This document shows, in pieces, positions 7,563-16,191 of a DNA stretch of 64,000 bases. This stretch comes from Massilia phyllostachyos (GTDB lineage Bacteria; Pseudomonadota; Gammaproteobacteria; Burkholderiales; Burkholderiaceae_D), in NCBI RefSeq assembly GCF_021044825.1, contig NZ_JAJNOC010000001.1, forward strand, positions 1,054,001 to 1,118,000, in the 5' to 3' direction. The stretch's first letter is position 1. Each line of letters begins with the position of its first letter. The position numbers were made by a program, and so were the translations under genes. Below the pieces are notes generated by a model that saw nothing but the letters and a program-made list of their open reading frames with translations, did no database searches and had not been told where the DNA came from.

Positions 7563-10500
7563 TTACTGACGCGACTCCACCTGCACCAGCGGCTCGTCCA
7601 CCGGCGCCTGCACCGGCTTGCGGGCACGGCCCAAACGGGGTGCGGTGCTGGCCTGGGCGGCGGCTTCCTGCGCGGCGCGCAGTTTTTCCGGGTCGGTCGA
7701 GGCCAGCTGCAGGCCGGCGTCGGCCAGCACGGCGCTCATGTCGACCGGCGCCGCTGCAGGGGCGGGGGCCGGAGCCGAAGCAGGCGCAGGAGCCGGAGCA
7801 GGCGCAGGAGCAGCGGCCGGCGCCGGCGCTTCAACGACCGGAGCCGCGGCGGCAGGCGCCGGTGCAGCCTCGGCAACCGGAGCCGGTGCAGCCTCGGCAA
7901 CCGGAGCCGGTGCAGCGGCGGCCGCCTTGGCAGCCATCGACGCCGCGGTCGGGAAGACCCACGGACCCGGATCGGTGCTGACGACCAGCGCCGGCGCCGG
8001 AACCGGCGCGGCAACCGGCGCCGGGGCGGCGGCGACAGCAGCAGCGGCAGCCTGGGCATCCGCCTCGGCCTTCGCCTTGGCAGCCACCGAAGCGGCGGTC
8101 GGGAACGGCCACGGACCCGGTTCGGTCGATGCGGCCTGGCGCTTGGCCTTCGGCGCGGCTTTCGCTTCGGCGGCCACCTTGGCGGCTTCCTCGTCGGCGA
8201 CCGGGGTAAACGCCGGTGCGCCGTCATTGCCGTCGGCCGATTCGATGCCCTCGGCGCCGTCACGGTCGCGGCGGTTGCGGTTGCGGCCACCGCGGCGGCG
8301 GCGGCGGCGCGGCTCGTCGCCGCCTTCCGCGTCGAGTTCCTCGCCGTTCGGGCCGGCAGCGGCGACCTTCACCGCATGCTCCAGCACGTCGCCGTGCGGG
8401 GTGGTGGCGGCCAGTTCGTTTTCCGGCACGGTGACAGCCTGGACTTTCACTTCGTCCAGCTTGGCCTCGATCGCCTGCTGGGTGCGCTCGGTACGCTCGC
8501 CACGCTCACGCGGCTGGCGCGGTGCGCGTTCCTTGCGTTCGCCTTCGGCACGTTCGGCGCGCGGTGCGGCCGCTGCGCCCTCGATCTGCTCGCGCGCTTC
8601 GCGCGGCTGGCGCGGTTCACGCGGCGGACGCGGCTCGCGCGGCGGACGGGCCGGCTTGCCTTCATTGGTCTCGACGGCCTTGACCGTCTCTTCCGACTTG
8701 GCGCCGACATCGCGCTCGTCGCGCTCACGCCCGCCCTTGCCGCCGCGGCCATTGCGGTTGCGCTGGCCGCCACGGCCGTTGCGCTCGCCGCGATCGCCGC
8801 CCGGCACAGCCGGTTTCTCGGTCACGACCGGGGCCGGCGCCACCGGGGCAGGGGCGACCACCGGGGTGCCCATGAAGAAGTTGCGGATGCGGGCGAAGAA
8901 GCCGATCTCGGCCGGGGCCGGAGCGACCGGGGCCGGGGCTGCGCTTGGCGCCGCGGCCTTGACCGGTTTCGCGGTTTCGCTGCGGTCCACCATCGGCGCC
9001 GGCTGGGCCGGGGTGATGGTCTTGACCACGGCTTCCTGGCGCGGCTTCTGCTCTTCCTTCTGGCGCTTGGCGAAGCTCATGTCGGTCTCGGCCGACTCCG
9101 CCATGGTATAGCTGGCGGCGACGTCTTCCAGGCGCGGGTCGTCGTGCTTGATGCGCTCGAGCTTGTAGTGCGGGGTGTCCAGATGCTTGTTCGGGATCAG
9201 GATCACGGTGATGCGGTGGCGGTTCTCGATCTTGAGCACTTCGCCGCGCTTTTCGTTCAGCAGGAAGGCGGCGACGTCGACCGGCACCTGCACGTGGATC
9301 GCGGCCGAATTCTCTTTCATGGCCTCTTCCTGGATGATGCGCAGGACTTGCAGGGCCGAGGATTCGGTGTCGCGGATGTGGCCGGTGCCCGAGCAGCGCG
9401 GGCAGGTCACGTGGGAGCCTTCCGACAGCGACGGACGCAGGCGCTGGCGCGACAGTTCCATCAGGCCGAAGCGCGAGATCTTGCCCATCTGGACGCGCGC
9501 ACGGTCATGGTGCAGGGCTTCTTTCAGGCGGGTTTCCACCTCGCGCTGGTTCTTGGCCACTTCCATGTCGATGAAGTCGATCACGATCAGGCCGCCCAGG
9601 TCGCGCAGGCGCAGCTGGCGGGCCACTTCGTCGGCCGCTTCGCAGTTGGTGTTGAAGGCGGTCGTTTCGATGTCGGAGCCGCGGGTGGCGCGCGCCGAGT
9701 TGACGTCGATCGAGACCAGGGCTTCGGTGTGGTCGATCACGATCGCGCCGCCCGACGGCAGCGGCACGGTGCGCGCGTAGGCGGTCTCGATCTGGTGTTC
9801 GATCTGGAAACGCGAGAACAGCGGCACGTCGTCGCTGTAGCGTTTCACGCGGTGCGCCATGTCCGGCATCACGTGCGACATGAACTGCTGGGCCTGGTCG
9901 AAGATCTCGTCGGTGTCGATCAGGACTTCGCCGATGTCCGGCTGGAAGTAGTCGCGGATCGCGCGGATGACGAGCGACGATTCCTGGTAGATCAGGAAGG
10001 GACCGGCGGCCGACTTGCCGGCGCCTTCGATCGCGCGCCACAGCTGCATCAGGTAGTTCAGGTCCCACTGCAGCTCTTCGACGGTACGGCCGATGCCGGC
10101 GGTACGGGCGATCACCGACATGCCTTGCGGCAGGTCGAGCTTGTCCATGGTCTCGCGCAGTTCCTGGCGCTCTTCGCCTTCGACACGGCGCGACACGCCG
10201 CCGCCGCGCGGGTTGTTCGGCATCAGGACGAGATAACGGCCGGCCAGCGAAATGAAGGAGGTCAGCGCCGCGCCCTTGTTGCCGCGCTCTTCCTTCTCGA
10301 CCTGGACCATGATTTCCTGGCCTTCCTTGAGGGCTTCCTTGATGGTGCAGTTACGCACGTCGACGCCATCGCGGAAATAGGACCGGGCAACTTCTTTGAA
10401 GGGGAGGAATCCGTGGCGGTCTTCGCCGTAGGAGACGAAGCAGGCTTCGAGGGAGGGTTCGATGCGGGTGATGACACCCTTGTAGATATTCGACTTGCGT

Positions 10501-10607
10501 TGCTCGCGACCGGCGGTCTCGATGTCGATGTCGATCAGTTTTTGACCGTCGACGATCGCTACGCGCAGCTCCTCTTGCTGCGTAGCGTTGAACAGCATAC
10601 GTTTCAT
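7563..10607 (-). CDS. rne: Ribonuclease E
   Basis: A 1014-residue endoribonuclease for rRNA processing and mRNA decay, and scaffold of the RNA degradosome. The catalytic half (about 1-510) has the S1 domain ([20 protein letters not shown]), the catalytic aspartates in [11 protein letters not shown] and [10 protein letters not shown], and the zinc link [11 protein letters not shown]. The C-terminal half (about 520-1014) is disordered and rich in Ala, Pro, Arg and Glu. It holds an Arg-rich RNA-binding stretch and two copies of a motif ST(E/D)PGPW-FPTAAS. Length is normal for the long RNase E form. The SD-like GGAG lies 8 bases before the ATG. A long leader precedes the gene, as in RNase E genes that autoregulate through their 5' UTR. 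Confidence 0.97.
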   Translation of the reverse strand: MKRMLFNATQQEELRVAIVDGQKLIDIDIETAGREQRKSNIYKGVITRIEPSLEACFVSYGEDRHGFLPFKEVARSYFRDGVDVRNCTIKEALKEGQEIMVQVEKEERGNKGAALTSFISLAGRYLVLMPNNPRGGGVSRRVEGEERQELRETMDKLDLPQGMSVIARTAGIGRTVEELQWDLNYLMQLWRAIEGAGKSAAGPFLIYQESSLVIRAIRDYFQPDIGEVLIDTDEIFDQAQQFMSHVMPDMAHRVKRYSDDVPLFSRFQIEHQIETAYARTVPLPSGGAIVIDHTEALVSIDVNSARATRGSDIETTAFNTNCEAADEVARQLRLRDLGGLIVIDFIDMEVAKNQREVETRLKEALHHDRARVQMGKISRFGLMELSRQRLRPSLSEGSHVTCPRCSGTGHIRDTESSALQVLRIIQEEAMKENSAAIHVQVPVDVAAFLLNEKRGEVLKIENRHRITVILIPNKHLDTPHYKLERIKHDDPRLEDVAASYTMAESAETDMSFAKRQKEEQKPRQEAVVKTITPAQPAPMVDRSETAKPVKAAAPSAAPAPVAPAPAEIGFFARIRNFFMGTPVVAPAPVAPAPVVTEKPAVPGGDRGERNGRGGQRNRNGRGGKGGRERDERDVGAKSEETVKAVETNEGKPARPPREPRPPREPRQPREAREQIEGAAAAPRAERAEGERKERAPRQPRERGERTERTQQAIEAKLDEVKVQAVTVPENELAATTPHGDVLEHAVKVAAAGPNGEELDAEGGDEPRRRRRRGGRNRNRRDRDGAEGIESADGNDGAPAFTPVADEEAAKVAAEAKAAPKAKRQAASTEPGPWPFPTAASVAAKAKAEADAQAAAAAVAAAPAPVAAPVPAPALVVSTDPGPWVFPTAASMAAKAAAAAPAPVAEAAPAPVAEAAPAPAAAAPVVEAPAPAAAPAPAPAPAPASAPAPAPAAAPVDMSAVLADAGLQLASTDPEKLRAAQEAAAQASTAPRLGRARKPVQAPVDEPLVQVESRQ
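7861..7916. repeat. 24-bp tandem repeat inside rne
   Basis: GGTGCAGCCTCGGCAACCGG plus AGCC (24 bases) occurs twice in tandem, 7861-7884 and 7885-7908, followed by a partial third copy. It encodes an Ala-Pro-Val-Ala-Glu-Ala repeat in the RNase E tail. The repeat is in frame, so copy-number change would alter tail length without a frameshift. Confidence 0.85.
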
Positions 10608-11324
10608 TTTTATAAACTCCGCGGCCCGTGGGCCGTTTCATGCCGCGCTTGCCAGGCGCGGCGAAAGTACAGGGGATGTACGCGGAAGAGGAATGTTGGA
10701 GGGGGGAATGCCCACGCGTGGGCACGACGACGCAAAGCGTCGCTGCCGCACAGGGCGCAGATGGAAGTCGAACGTCATTGTCTACGCACGCCGCGACCAG
10801 CGACCGGGCTCTGCCTGCCACCACGTTGGGGTGAACACGACAGGACCCGGCGGGGCGGTGTGCAACAACGTACCAGACCGTCGCCAGCGAACAACCAGGA
10901 CTTCGAGGCGATCGGTAGCGATCAGCCTTTACTCCAAGCCAACAGGTGAGCTGCATGAAGTCCACGAAAACTCCCACAGGGAATTTTCACGACCTCGTCG
11001 GTCAGGCGAAAACGACAAGCGTTATCGACACCATCAACCTGCGAGCCTTTGAAAACGCCGGCTTGCAGGCACTTGTCCTTGTAAATCCAAACAATCCAAT
11101 CCTGCATTCACGCGCGCAACCCGATTAACAACTGCAGGTGCAACCCTGGTTCGCGCCTGAATGTGCGTACACGTTTTTTCCATCGAATTTGCACGTTGGC
11201 GGGGCCGATGGAGCGCGCCCCTGTGTAAAATATCGTTTTAATTCTTACACCAGCAGAGGTTTGACCGCCGCCTGTCGATTATATATTCAAAATGAAGGAC
11301 TTAGAGAGAATTTCTGGGAAGACA
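10608..11324. other. Gap between divergent rne and rluC: rne leader and promoters
   Basis: This stretch of about 700 bases is visibly less GC-rich than its surroundings and holds no convincing gene. Near rne there is a hairpin GCCGCGC (10642-10648) / GCGCGGC (10656-10662), which fits a structured rne 5' UTR. A 57-codon frame at 10955-11128 has a good SD-like AGGTGAG but atypical codon use and is not called. The rluC-proximal end carries a possible promoter. Confidence 0.5.
11261..11287 (+). promoter_or_regulatory. Possible sigma-70 promoter of rluC
   Basis: TTGACC (11261-11266) and TATATT (11282-11287) are separated by 15 bases, shorter than ideal. Transcription would begin about 30 bases before the ATG at 11325, which agrees with choosing that start codon. 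Confidence 0.35.
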
Positions 11325-12314
11325 ATGCGAACCACGATGCAAAATGATGTTGTTCCCCCTTCATCGCAGCAAGTACTCCAGGCGCAGTTCCTCATCATCG
11401 GCGAAGAAGAAGCCGGCCAGCGCATCGATAATTACCTGTTGCGCATCTGCAAAGGCGTTCCCAAGAGCCATGTTTACCGTATCTTGCGGTCGGGCGAGGT
11501 GCGGGTCAACAAGGGCCGCATCGACCAGATGTACCGTCTCGCCGAAGGCGACGTGGTGCGGGTGCCGCCGATCCGGATCGCCGAAAAAAGCAGCAGCCAG
11601 CAAGCGCCCGGCGCCGAGTTCGCCGTCGTCTTCGAAGACACCCACCTGCTGGTGATCGACAAGCCGGCCGGCGTGGCCGTGCACGGCGGCTCGGGCGTGT
11701 CCTACGGCGTGATCGAGCAATTGCGCGCGGCGCGGCCGCAAGCCAAGTTCCTGGAACTGGTGCACCGGCTCGACCGCGAAACGTCCGGGCTGCTGCTCAT
11801 CGCCAAGAAGCGCTCGGCCCTGACCAACCTGCACGACCAGATGCGCGACGGCGTCACCGACAAGCGCTACCTGACCGCCGTGGTCGGCGACTGGACGAAT
11901 AAACGCCAGCATGTCAAGCTCCCTTTACATAAGTTCACGACCCCGGACGGCGAGCGCCGCGTGGTGGTGCAGGCCGGCGGCCAGGAAGCGCACACGGTGT
12001 TCAACCTGAAACGCAAGTGGCACGACTTCGCCCTGCTGGAAGCCGAGCTCAAGACCGGCCGCACGCACCAGATCCGCGTGCACCTGGCCTCGAGCGGCTT
12101 CCCCATCCTCGGTGACGAGAAATACGGCGATTTTGCGCTCAACAAGCAGCTTCAGAAGGCAACTGAAACGCGCGGGGCGCTCAAGCGCATGTTCCTGCAC
12201 GCCTACCAGATCACCTTCACCCACCCCGACACCGGCCAGCCGCTGACCCTGCGCGCGCCGCTGCCGGCCGAGTGCGACCGATTCTTGGTAAGCTTGGGGC
12301 AACCGATCACATAA
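11325..12314 (+). CDS. rluC: 23S rRNA pseudouridine synthase RluC
   Basis: A 329-residue enzyme that converts three uridines of 23S rRNA to pseudouridine (positions 955, 2504 and 2580 in E. coli). An N-terminal S4 RNA-binding domain (about residues 25-85) is followed by the RluA-type catalytic domain, with the active-site aspartate in HRLDRETSGLLL and the motif TGRTHQIRVH. I chose ATG 11325 because GGGAAG precedes it at good spacing, while the in-frame ATG at 11292 has no SD sequence. Its position divergent to rne is the usual one in proteobacteria. Confidence 0.93.
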   Translation: MRTTMQNDVVPPSSQQVLQAQFLIIGEEEAGQRIDNYLLRICKGVPKSHVYRILRSGEVRVNKGRIDQMYRLAEGDVVRVPPIRIAEKSSSQQAPGAEFAVVFEDTHLLVIDKPAGVAVHGGSGVSYGVIEQLRAARPQAKFLELVHRLDRETSGLLLIAKKRSALTNLHDQMRDGVTDKRYLTAVVGDWTNKRQHVKLPLHKFTTPDGERRVVVQAGGQEAHTVFNLKRKWHDFALLEAELKTGRTHQIRVHLASSGFPILGDEKYGDFALNKQLQKATETRGALKRMFLHAYQITFTHPDTGQPLTLRAPLPAECDRFLVSLGQPIT

Positions 12315-12336
12315 TTACCATGTGAATGCTTTTCGG

Positions 12337-12440
12337 TAGGGTGGGCGGTCCTCCGCCCACGCGTTCAACCGGCTCATGAATAGACACATCCGCTATTCCA
12401 ACTCGGTTTGAACGCGTGGGCGAGGGATCGCCCACCCTAC
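12337..12440. repeat. REP-like inverted-pair repeat (REPIN), copy 2
   Basis: The left arm at 12337-12371 (GTAGGGTGGGCGG ... GCGTTCAACC) and right arm at 12406-12440 (reverse orientation, ends CCCACCCTAC) enclose a 34-base spacer. The arms match those at 2901-3016; the spacers do not. It sits between rluC and the phosphatase gene within one transcription unit, where it could stabilise or attenuate the mRNA. Confidence 0.8.
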
Positions 12441-12460
12441 ATGAACAAATAACGATAACT

Positions 12461-13120
12461 ATGACAAGAAAGCAATTTGACCTGATCGTCTTCGATTGGG
12501 ACGGCACGCTGATGGACAGCACGGCGACGATCGTCAAGTGCATCCAGTCGGCCGCGCGCGACCTCGGCCTGCCGGTGCCGAGCGACGCTTCGGCCGCCCA
12601 CGTGATCGGCCTCGGCCTGGCGGAAGCGATGCAGGCCGTGATGCCCGATATCGACCCCGCCCTGTACCCGCGCATGGTCGAGCGCTACCGCTACCACTTC
12701 CTGACCAAGGACCACGAGCTGGTGCTGTTCAAGGGTGTTCGCGACATGTTGAGCGATCTTGCGAACGAAGGCTACTTCCTGGCCGTGGCCACCGGCAAGA
12801 GCCGGGTGGGCCTGAACCGCGCCCTGAACGCGGCCGGCCTGCTGTCCACGTTCGACGCCACCCGCTGCGCCGACGAAACCTTCTCGAAACCGCACCCGGC
12901 CATGCTGCAGGAACTGACCCGCGAGCTGGGCCAGGACTTGAAGCGCACCGTCATGATCGGCGACACCACCCACGACCTGATGATGGCGACCAATGCCGGC
13001 GCCGCCGGCATCGCGGTCGAGTTCGGCGCGCATCCGGTGCATCAGTTGCAGGCTTGCCACCCGCTGTTTTCGGCCAGGTCGATTCCCGAGCTGCACGCCT
13101 GGCTGCTGGAGAACGCGTAG
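12461..13120 (+). CDS. HAD-family hydrolase, phosphoglycolate phosphatase-like
   Basis: A 219-residue HAD phosphatase. Motif I is FDWDGTLMDS (nucleophile Asp12, acid/base Asp14), motif II is in VATGKSR, and motif III is GDTTHDLMMA. A helical cap sits after motif I. The substrate could be phosphoglycolate or another small phosphomonoester; the sequence does not decide. I chose ATG 12461 because the upstream in-frame codon at 12416 lies inside the REP-like repeat. It is between rluC and a Rieske protein, the typical order for this group. Confidence 0.9.
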   Translation: MTRKQFDLIVFDWDGTLMDSTATIVKCIQSAARDLGLPVPSDASAAHVIGLGLAEAMQAVMPDIDPALYPRMVERYRYHFLTKDHELVLFKGVRDMLSDLANEGYFLAVATGKSRVGLNRALNAAGLLSTFDATRCADETFSKPHPAMLQELTRELGQDLKRTVMIGDTTHDLMMATNAGAAGIAVEFGAHPVHQLQACHPLFSARSIPELHAWLLENA

Positions 13121-13122
13121 GA

Positions 13123-13509
13123 ATGGCAGTGGAAGACGGCGTGTTCGTGTGCGAAGCGGCCAGCTTGCTCGATGGCGGCAAGGGCGTGCGCTTCCCCGTG
13201 CTTGCCTTCGGGCAGGCGGCCACCGGCTTTGTGGTACGGTATGCCGGTAAACCATATGCCTACCTGAACCGTTGTGCACACGTGCCGATCGAACTCGACT
13301 GGAAGCAGGGCGACTTTTTCGAGTCCGGCGGCCTGTACCTGATGTGCCAGACCCATGGCGCAGTCTACGCGCCGGATACCGGCAAGTGCGCAGGCGGCCC
13401 CTGCCGTGGCGGACGATTGCACCCGATCCCGGTGGTCGAGCGCGATGGCGGCGTCTGGTGGCAGCCGGAAGGGCGGATCCGGGCGTTGGCGGACAATACG
13501 GCAATTTAA
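13123..13509 (+). CDS. Rieske 2Fe-2S domain protein
   Basis: A 128-residue soluble single-domain Rieske protein. The ligands are Cys51-X-His53 (CAHVP) and Cys75-X2-His78 (CQTH), giving a complete 2Fe-2S site. It resembles the ferredoxin component of dioxygenases, but no oxygenase is nearby. It starts 2 bases after the phosphatase stop and is followed by sppA after 24 bp, so the four genes from rluC to sppA probably form one operon. Redox partner and function are unknown. Confidence 0.9.
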   Translation: MAVEDGVFVCEAASLLDGGKGVRFPVLAFGQAATGFVVRYAGKPYAYLNRCAHVPIELDWKQGDFFESGGLYLMCQTHGAVYAPDTGKCAGGPCRGGRLHPIPVVERDGGVWWQPEGRIRALADNTAI

Positions 13510-13533
13510 CGACTAAATACAGTACAAGCGAGT

Positions 13534-14571
13534 ATGAGCGACCAGACTCCGCACGATCTTCCGGGTAAACCTGCAGTGGAACAACGCGTCGAAGACCGTG
13601 GCGAGCAGCGCTTCGCCGCCGACCCGACAGTCGGCAACTGGGAGCGCGCCACGCTCGAAAAACTGGTGTTCGCCACCGTGCAGGAACGGCGCCGCGCGCG
13701 CCGCTGGGGCATCTTCTTCAAGCTGGGCTTCCTGCTGGTGGCGATCCTGGCGTTGCTGACCTATTACGATTCGACCTTCGGCCTGGGCGGCGACGAGAAC
13801 CTGGGCCGCCATACCGCCCTCATCGAAATCAACGGCGAGATCGAAGCCGAAGGCAGCGGCGCGGCCGACACCGTCATTCCCTCGCTGAACAAGGCCTTTT
13901 CCGACGCCGGCTCGGCCGCGGTGGTGCTGCGCATCGACAGCCCCGGTGGCAGCCCGGTGCAGGCCGGCATCATCGTCGACGAGATCCAGCGCCTCAAGCG
14001 CGGCTATCCGGACAAGCCTTTGTATGTGGTGGTCGACGAGATCTGCGCCTCGGGCGGCTACTACATCGCCTCGGCGGCCGACCGCATCTATGTGAACAAG
14101 GCCTCGATCGTCGGCTCGGTCGGCGTGCTGATGGACAGCTTCGGCTTCGTCGGCACCATGGAGAAACTCGGCGTCGAGCGGCGCCTGCTGACGGCCGGCG
14201 AGAACAAGGGTTTCCTGGACCCGTTCAGCCCGCAGTCCGACAAGCACAAGCAGCACGCCCAGGCCATGCTCAACGAAATCCACCAGCAATTCATCGCGGT
14301 GGTGCGCGCCGGACGCGGCAAGCGCCTGAAGGAAACCCCGGAAACCTTCTCGGGCCTGTACTGGACCGGCGCCAGGGCGGTCGAGATGGGCCTGGCCGAC
14401 GGCTTCGGCACGGTCGACACGGTGGCGCGCGACATCGTCAAGGCCGAGGACATCGTCGACTACACCGCCCACGAAGGCTTGCCGGAGCGCGTGCTGAAGA
14501 AATTCGGCGCGGCGGTCGGCGAGAGCGCGGTGAAGGCGGTCGCCCGGGGCGCCATGCCGCAGGTGCGATGA
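13534..14571 (+). CDS. sppA: Signal peptide peptidase SppA (S49 family)
   Basis: A 345-residue single-domain S49 serine protease that degrades cleaved signal peptides in the membrane. One membrane anchor lies at about residues 60-78 and the catalytic region follows. The nucleophile is Ser173 in CASGGYYIAS and the general base is Lys225 in TAGENKGFLDPF. The 52-residue spacing between them matches the short form of SppA, as I recall it for B. subtilis (Ser147/Lys199). The gene ends the rluC operon and a hairpin terminator lies further downstream. Confidence 0.93.
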   Translation: MSDQTPHDLPGKPAVEQRVEDRGEQRFAADPTVGNWERATLEKLVFATVQERRRARRWGIFFKLGFLLVAILALLTYYDSTFGLGGDENLGRHTALIEINGEIEAEGSGAADTVIPSLNKAFSDAGSAAVVLRIDSPGGSPVQAGIIVDEIQRLKRGYPDKPLYVVVDEICASGGYYIASAADRIYVNKASIVGSVGVLMDSFGFVGTMEKLGVERRLLTAGENKGFLDPFSPQSDKHKQHAQAMLNEIHQQFIAVVRAGRGKRLKETPETFSGLYWTGARAVEMGLADGFGTVDTVARDIVKAEDIVDYTAHEGLPERVLKKFGAAVGESAVKAVARGAMPQVR

Positions 14572-14748
14572 TGTTTTCCTTGCATCTCGCGGCGCATGTT
14601 CTATATTGTGTGTAGCGGCTAGCGGGAAAGTTCTCCACGGCGCCACACCGTGACCGGACCGACTGCAAGACGTCCCCCACTGCACCGCGGGTGCAGCTTC
14701 GAGAGAATTCAATTCCTCACAGTAGTGTTCCTTCTCAGGAAGTGGAAG

Positions 14749-14770
14749 CGACGGCCCAGGCCGTCGTTTT
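14749..14770 (+). terminator. Hairpin terminator between sppA and a convergent small gene
   Basis: CGACGGCC (14749-14756) is complementary to GGCCGTCG (14759-14766) and is followed by TTTT. It lies 178 bases after sppA and just past the end of the convergent gene at 14789-15103. Confidence 0.6.
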
Positions 14771-14788
14771 CATTTCCTGGGAGCGGTC

Positions 14789-15103
14789 TCAGCATGCGTC
14801 GGCGTGGCAGGTGTCGCCGTCCAGGAGCGGCGAGCCGGCAGCGCAGGGAGGGTCATCGTCGTACTGGCTGAAGCCGCCGCGTTCGAGCCAGGCCTGGAAG
14901 TCGCGCCGCGCGGTGGCGAACCAGGCTGCGCGCAGGGCGGGCTCACCGCCATGCAGGTGGGGCAGGTGGCCGCCATGCTGCCAGCGCGCGAGCGCCAGGC
15001 TGGTCGGGAACAGGGCGGCGTGGATGCTGGCCATCTGGCGGCGCTCGGCGGGGGTAGCCGGGAGCGGAAACAGTCCTTCGGTCGGTTGCGCTTCGGTATG
15101 CAC
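14789..15103 (-). CDS. Hypothetical 104-residue protein
   Basis: A small soluble protein that I do not recognise. It is rich in Ala, His and Trp, with the central segment WQHGGHLPHLHGGEPALR and a Cys-containing end (TCHADAC). No signal peptide or membrane helix is visible. The start would be a GTG at 15103 with a weak GGA upstream. Codon use is like that of the surrounding genes, it is the only plausible frame between sppA and the pseudouridine synthase, and a terminator lies beyond its end. It could still be a false call. Confidence 0.5.
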   Translation of the reverse strand: MHTEAQPTEGLFPLPATPAERRQMASIHAALFPTSLALARWQHGGHLPHLHGGEPALRAAWFATARRDFQAWLERGGFSQYDDDPPCAAGSPLLDGDTCHADAC

Positions 15104-15341
15104 GGTGGTGTCCTATTGTTGGAGGCGAGGATTACTCTGCTGTAAAGAACTTCCTCGCGGCGTTAGGCGGATTCCTAACGCGTTGAAGTCTATCAATAGG
15201 AAATTTCCGAAGCTTGACTTTCGTCAAATGTATGAGCGCATTCAGCCAAAGGAGTGGAAACGTTCCCGTGTCAGGTCGGATGGGGTGAGGCGGCTGGACC
15301 AGCCTGCCTCTTCGATGCCGCTTCTGTTACAGTGGCGCCCC

Positions 15342-16055
15342 ATGAGCAAACTTTCCCTTGACCGCATCCTGCAATCGCAGGGATTCGGCACCCGCAAATA
15401 CTGCCGCGCCCTGATCGAGGACGGCGACGTCGCCGTCAACGGCGCCGTGGTGGACAACTACAAGGCCACCTTCGACACCGGCAACCTGGTCCTGACCGTC
15501 TTCGACGAGGACTGGCGCTACCGCGAACACGTCTACCTCGCCCTGTACAAGCCGGCCGACTACGAATGCTCGCGCAAGCCCAGCCACCACCCCGGCGTAC
15601 TGACCCTGCTGCCGGAACAGTTCGAGTGGCGCGACGTGCAGCCGGTCGGCCGTCTCGACCACGACACCACGGGCCTGCTGCTGATGTCGGACGACGGCCC
15701 CTTCATCCACGCCCAGTCCTCGCCCAAGCGCCACGTGCCGAAGGTCTACCAGGCCACGACCGCCGAGCCGGTGACCCAGGCGCTGGTCGACGAATTGCTG
15801 GCCGGAGTGCAGCTGCACGACGAACCGGCGCCCCTGAAGGCGCTGTCCTGCGTGCAGCGCGGCGAGCACCAGCTCGAGATCGTGCTGGAGCAGGGCAAGT
15901 ACCACCAGGTCAAGCGCATGCTGGCGGCGGCGGGCAACCATTGCAGCGCGCTGCATCGCTCGCAGATCGGTGGCTTGACCCTGGAATCGCTCGGGCTGGA
16001 AGAGGGGGAGTGGTGTTTCCTCGAGCCGGAACAGCTGGCGCTGTTGGTGCCGTGA
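15342..16055 (+). CDS. Pseudouridine synthase, RsuA/RluB/RluF family
   Basis: A 237-residue protein. The N-terminal S4 domain (SLDRILQSQGFGTRKYCRALI) is followed by the catalytic domain with the aspartate in GRLDHDTTGLLL and the RNA-contact region GKYHQVKRMLAAAGN. The compact size and the lack of a basic tail suggest RsuA (16S rRNA position 516) over RluB, but this is inference. The ATG at 15342 was chosen because the protein family begins at its S4 domain; a frame open from 14691 carries no family homology before it. Confidence 0.88.
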   Translation: MSKLSLDRILQSQGFGTRKYCRALIEDGDVAVNGAVVDNYKATFDTGNLVLTVFDEDWRYREHVYLALYKPADYECSRKPSHHPGVLTLLPEQFEWRDVQPVGRLDHDTTGLLLMSDDGPFIHAQSSPKRHVPKVYQATTAEPVTQALVDELLAGVQLHDEPAPLKALSCVQRGEHQLEIVLEQGKYHQVKRMLAAAGNHCSALHRSQIGGLTLESLGLEEGEWCFLEPEQLALLVP

Positions 16056-16064
16056 TGTGAATGC

Positions 16065-16103
16065 GGGGCCCATGGGCGGCCCCAACAATGCCGTACGGCA
16101 TTG
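16065..16103. repeat. Tandem hairpins between the pseudouridine synthase and pldA
   Basis: GGGGCC (16065-16070) pairs with GGCCCC (16078-16083). Directly after is an 18-base perfect palindrome CAATGCCGTACGGCATTG (16086-16103). They may be a terminator without a T-run, or the palindrome may be a dimeric operator for pldA, whose ATG is 88 bases further on. Confidence 0.6.
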
Positions 16104-16191
16104 CGTGCGACACCTTTTACGCTTTTCCGCGACACTGTGTTGACTATCCGCCATGTTCCGGCGGCCCTCAGCCGTTTTCGCAGACTAGCCC

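Noticed and set aside
8376..10949. 857-codon frame antisense to rne
   Set aside because: It is an artefact of high-GC codon use in rne; composition is unlike a protein and rne has full family motifs.
10955..11128. 57-codon frame with a good SD-like AGGTGAG in the rne-rluC gap
   Set aside because: Third codon positions are much less GC-rich than in real genes here, it has no recognisable features, and it lies in a region better explained as the rne leader and promoters.
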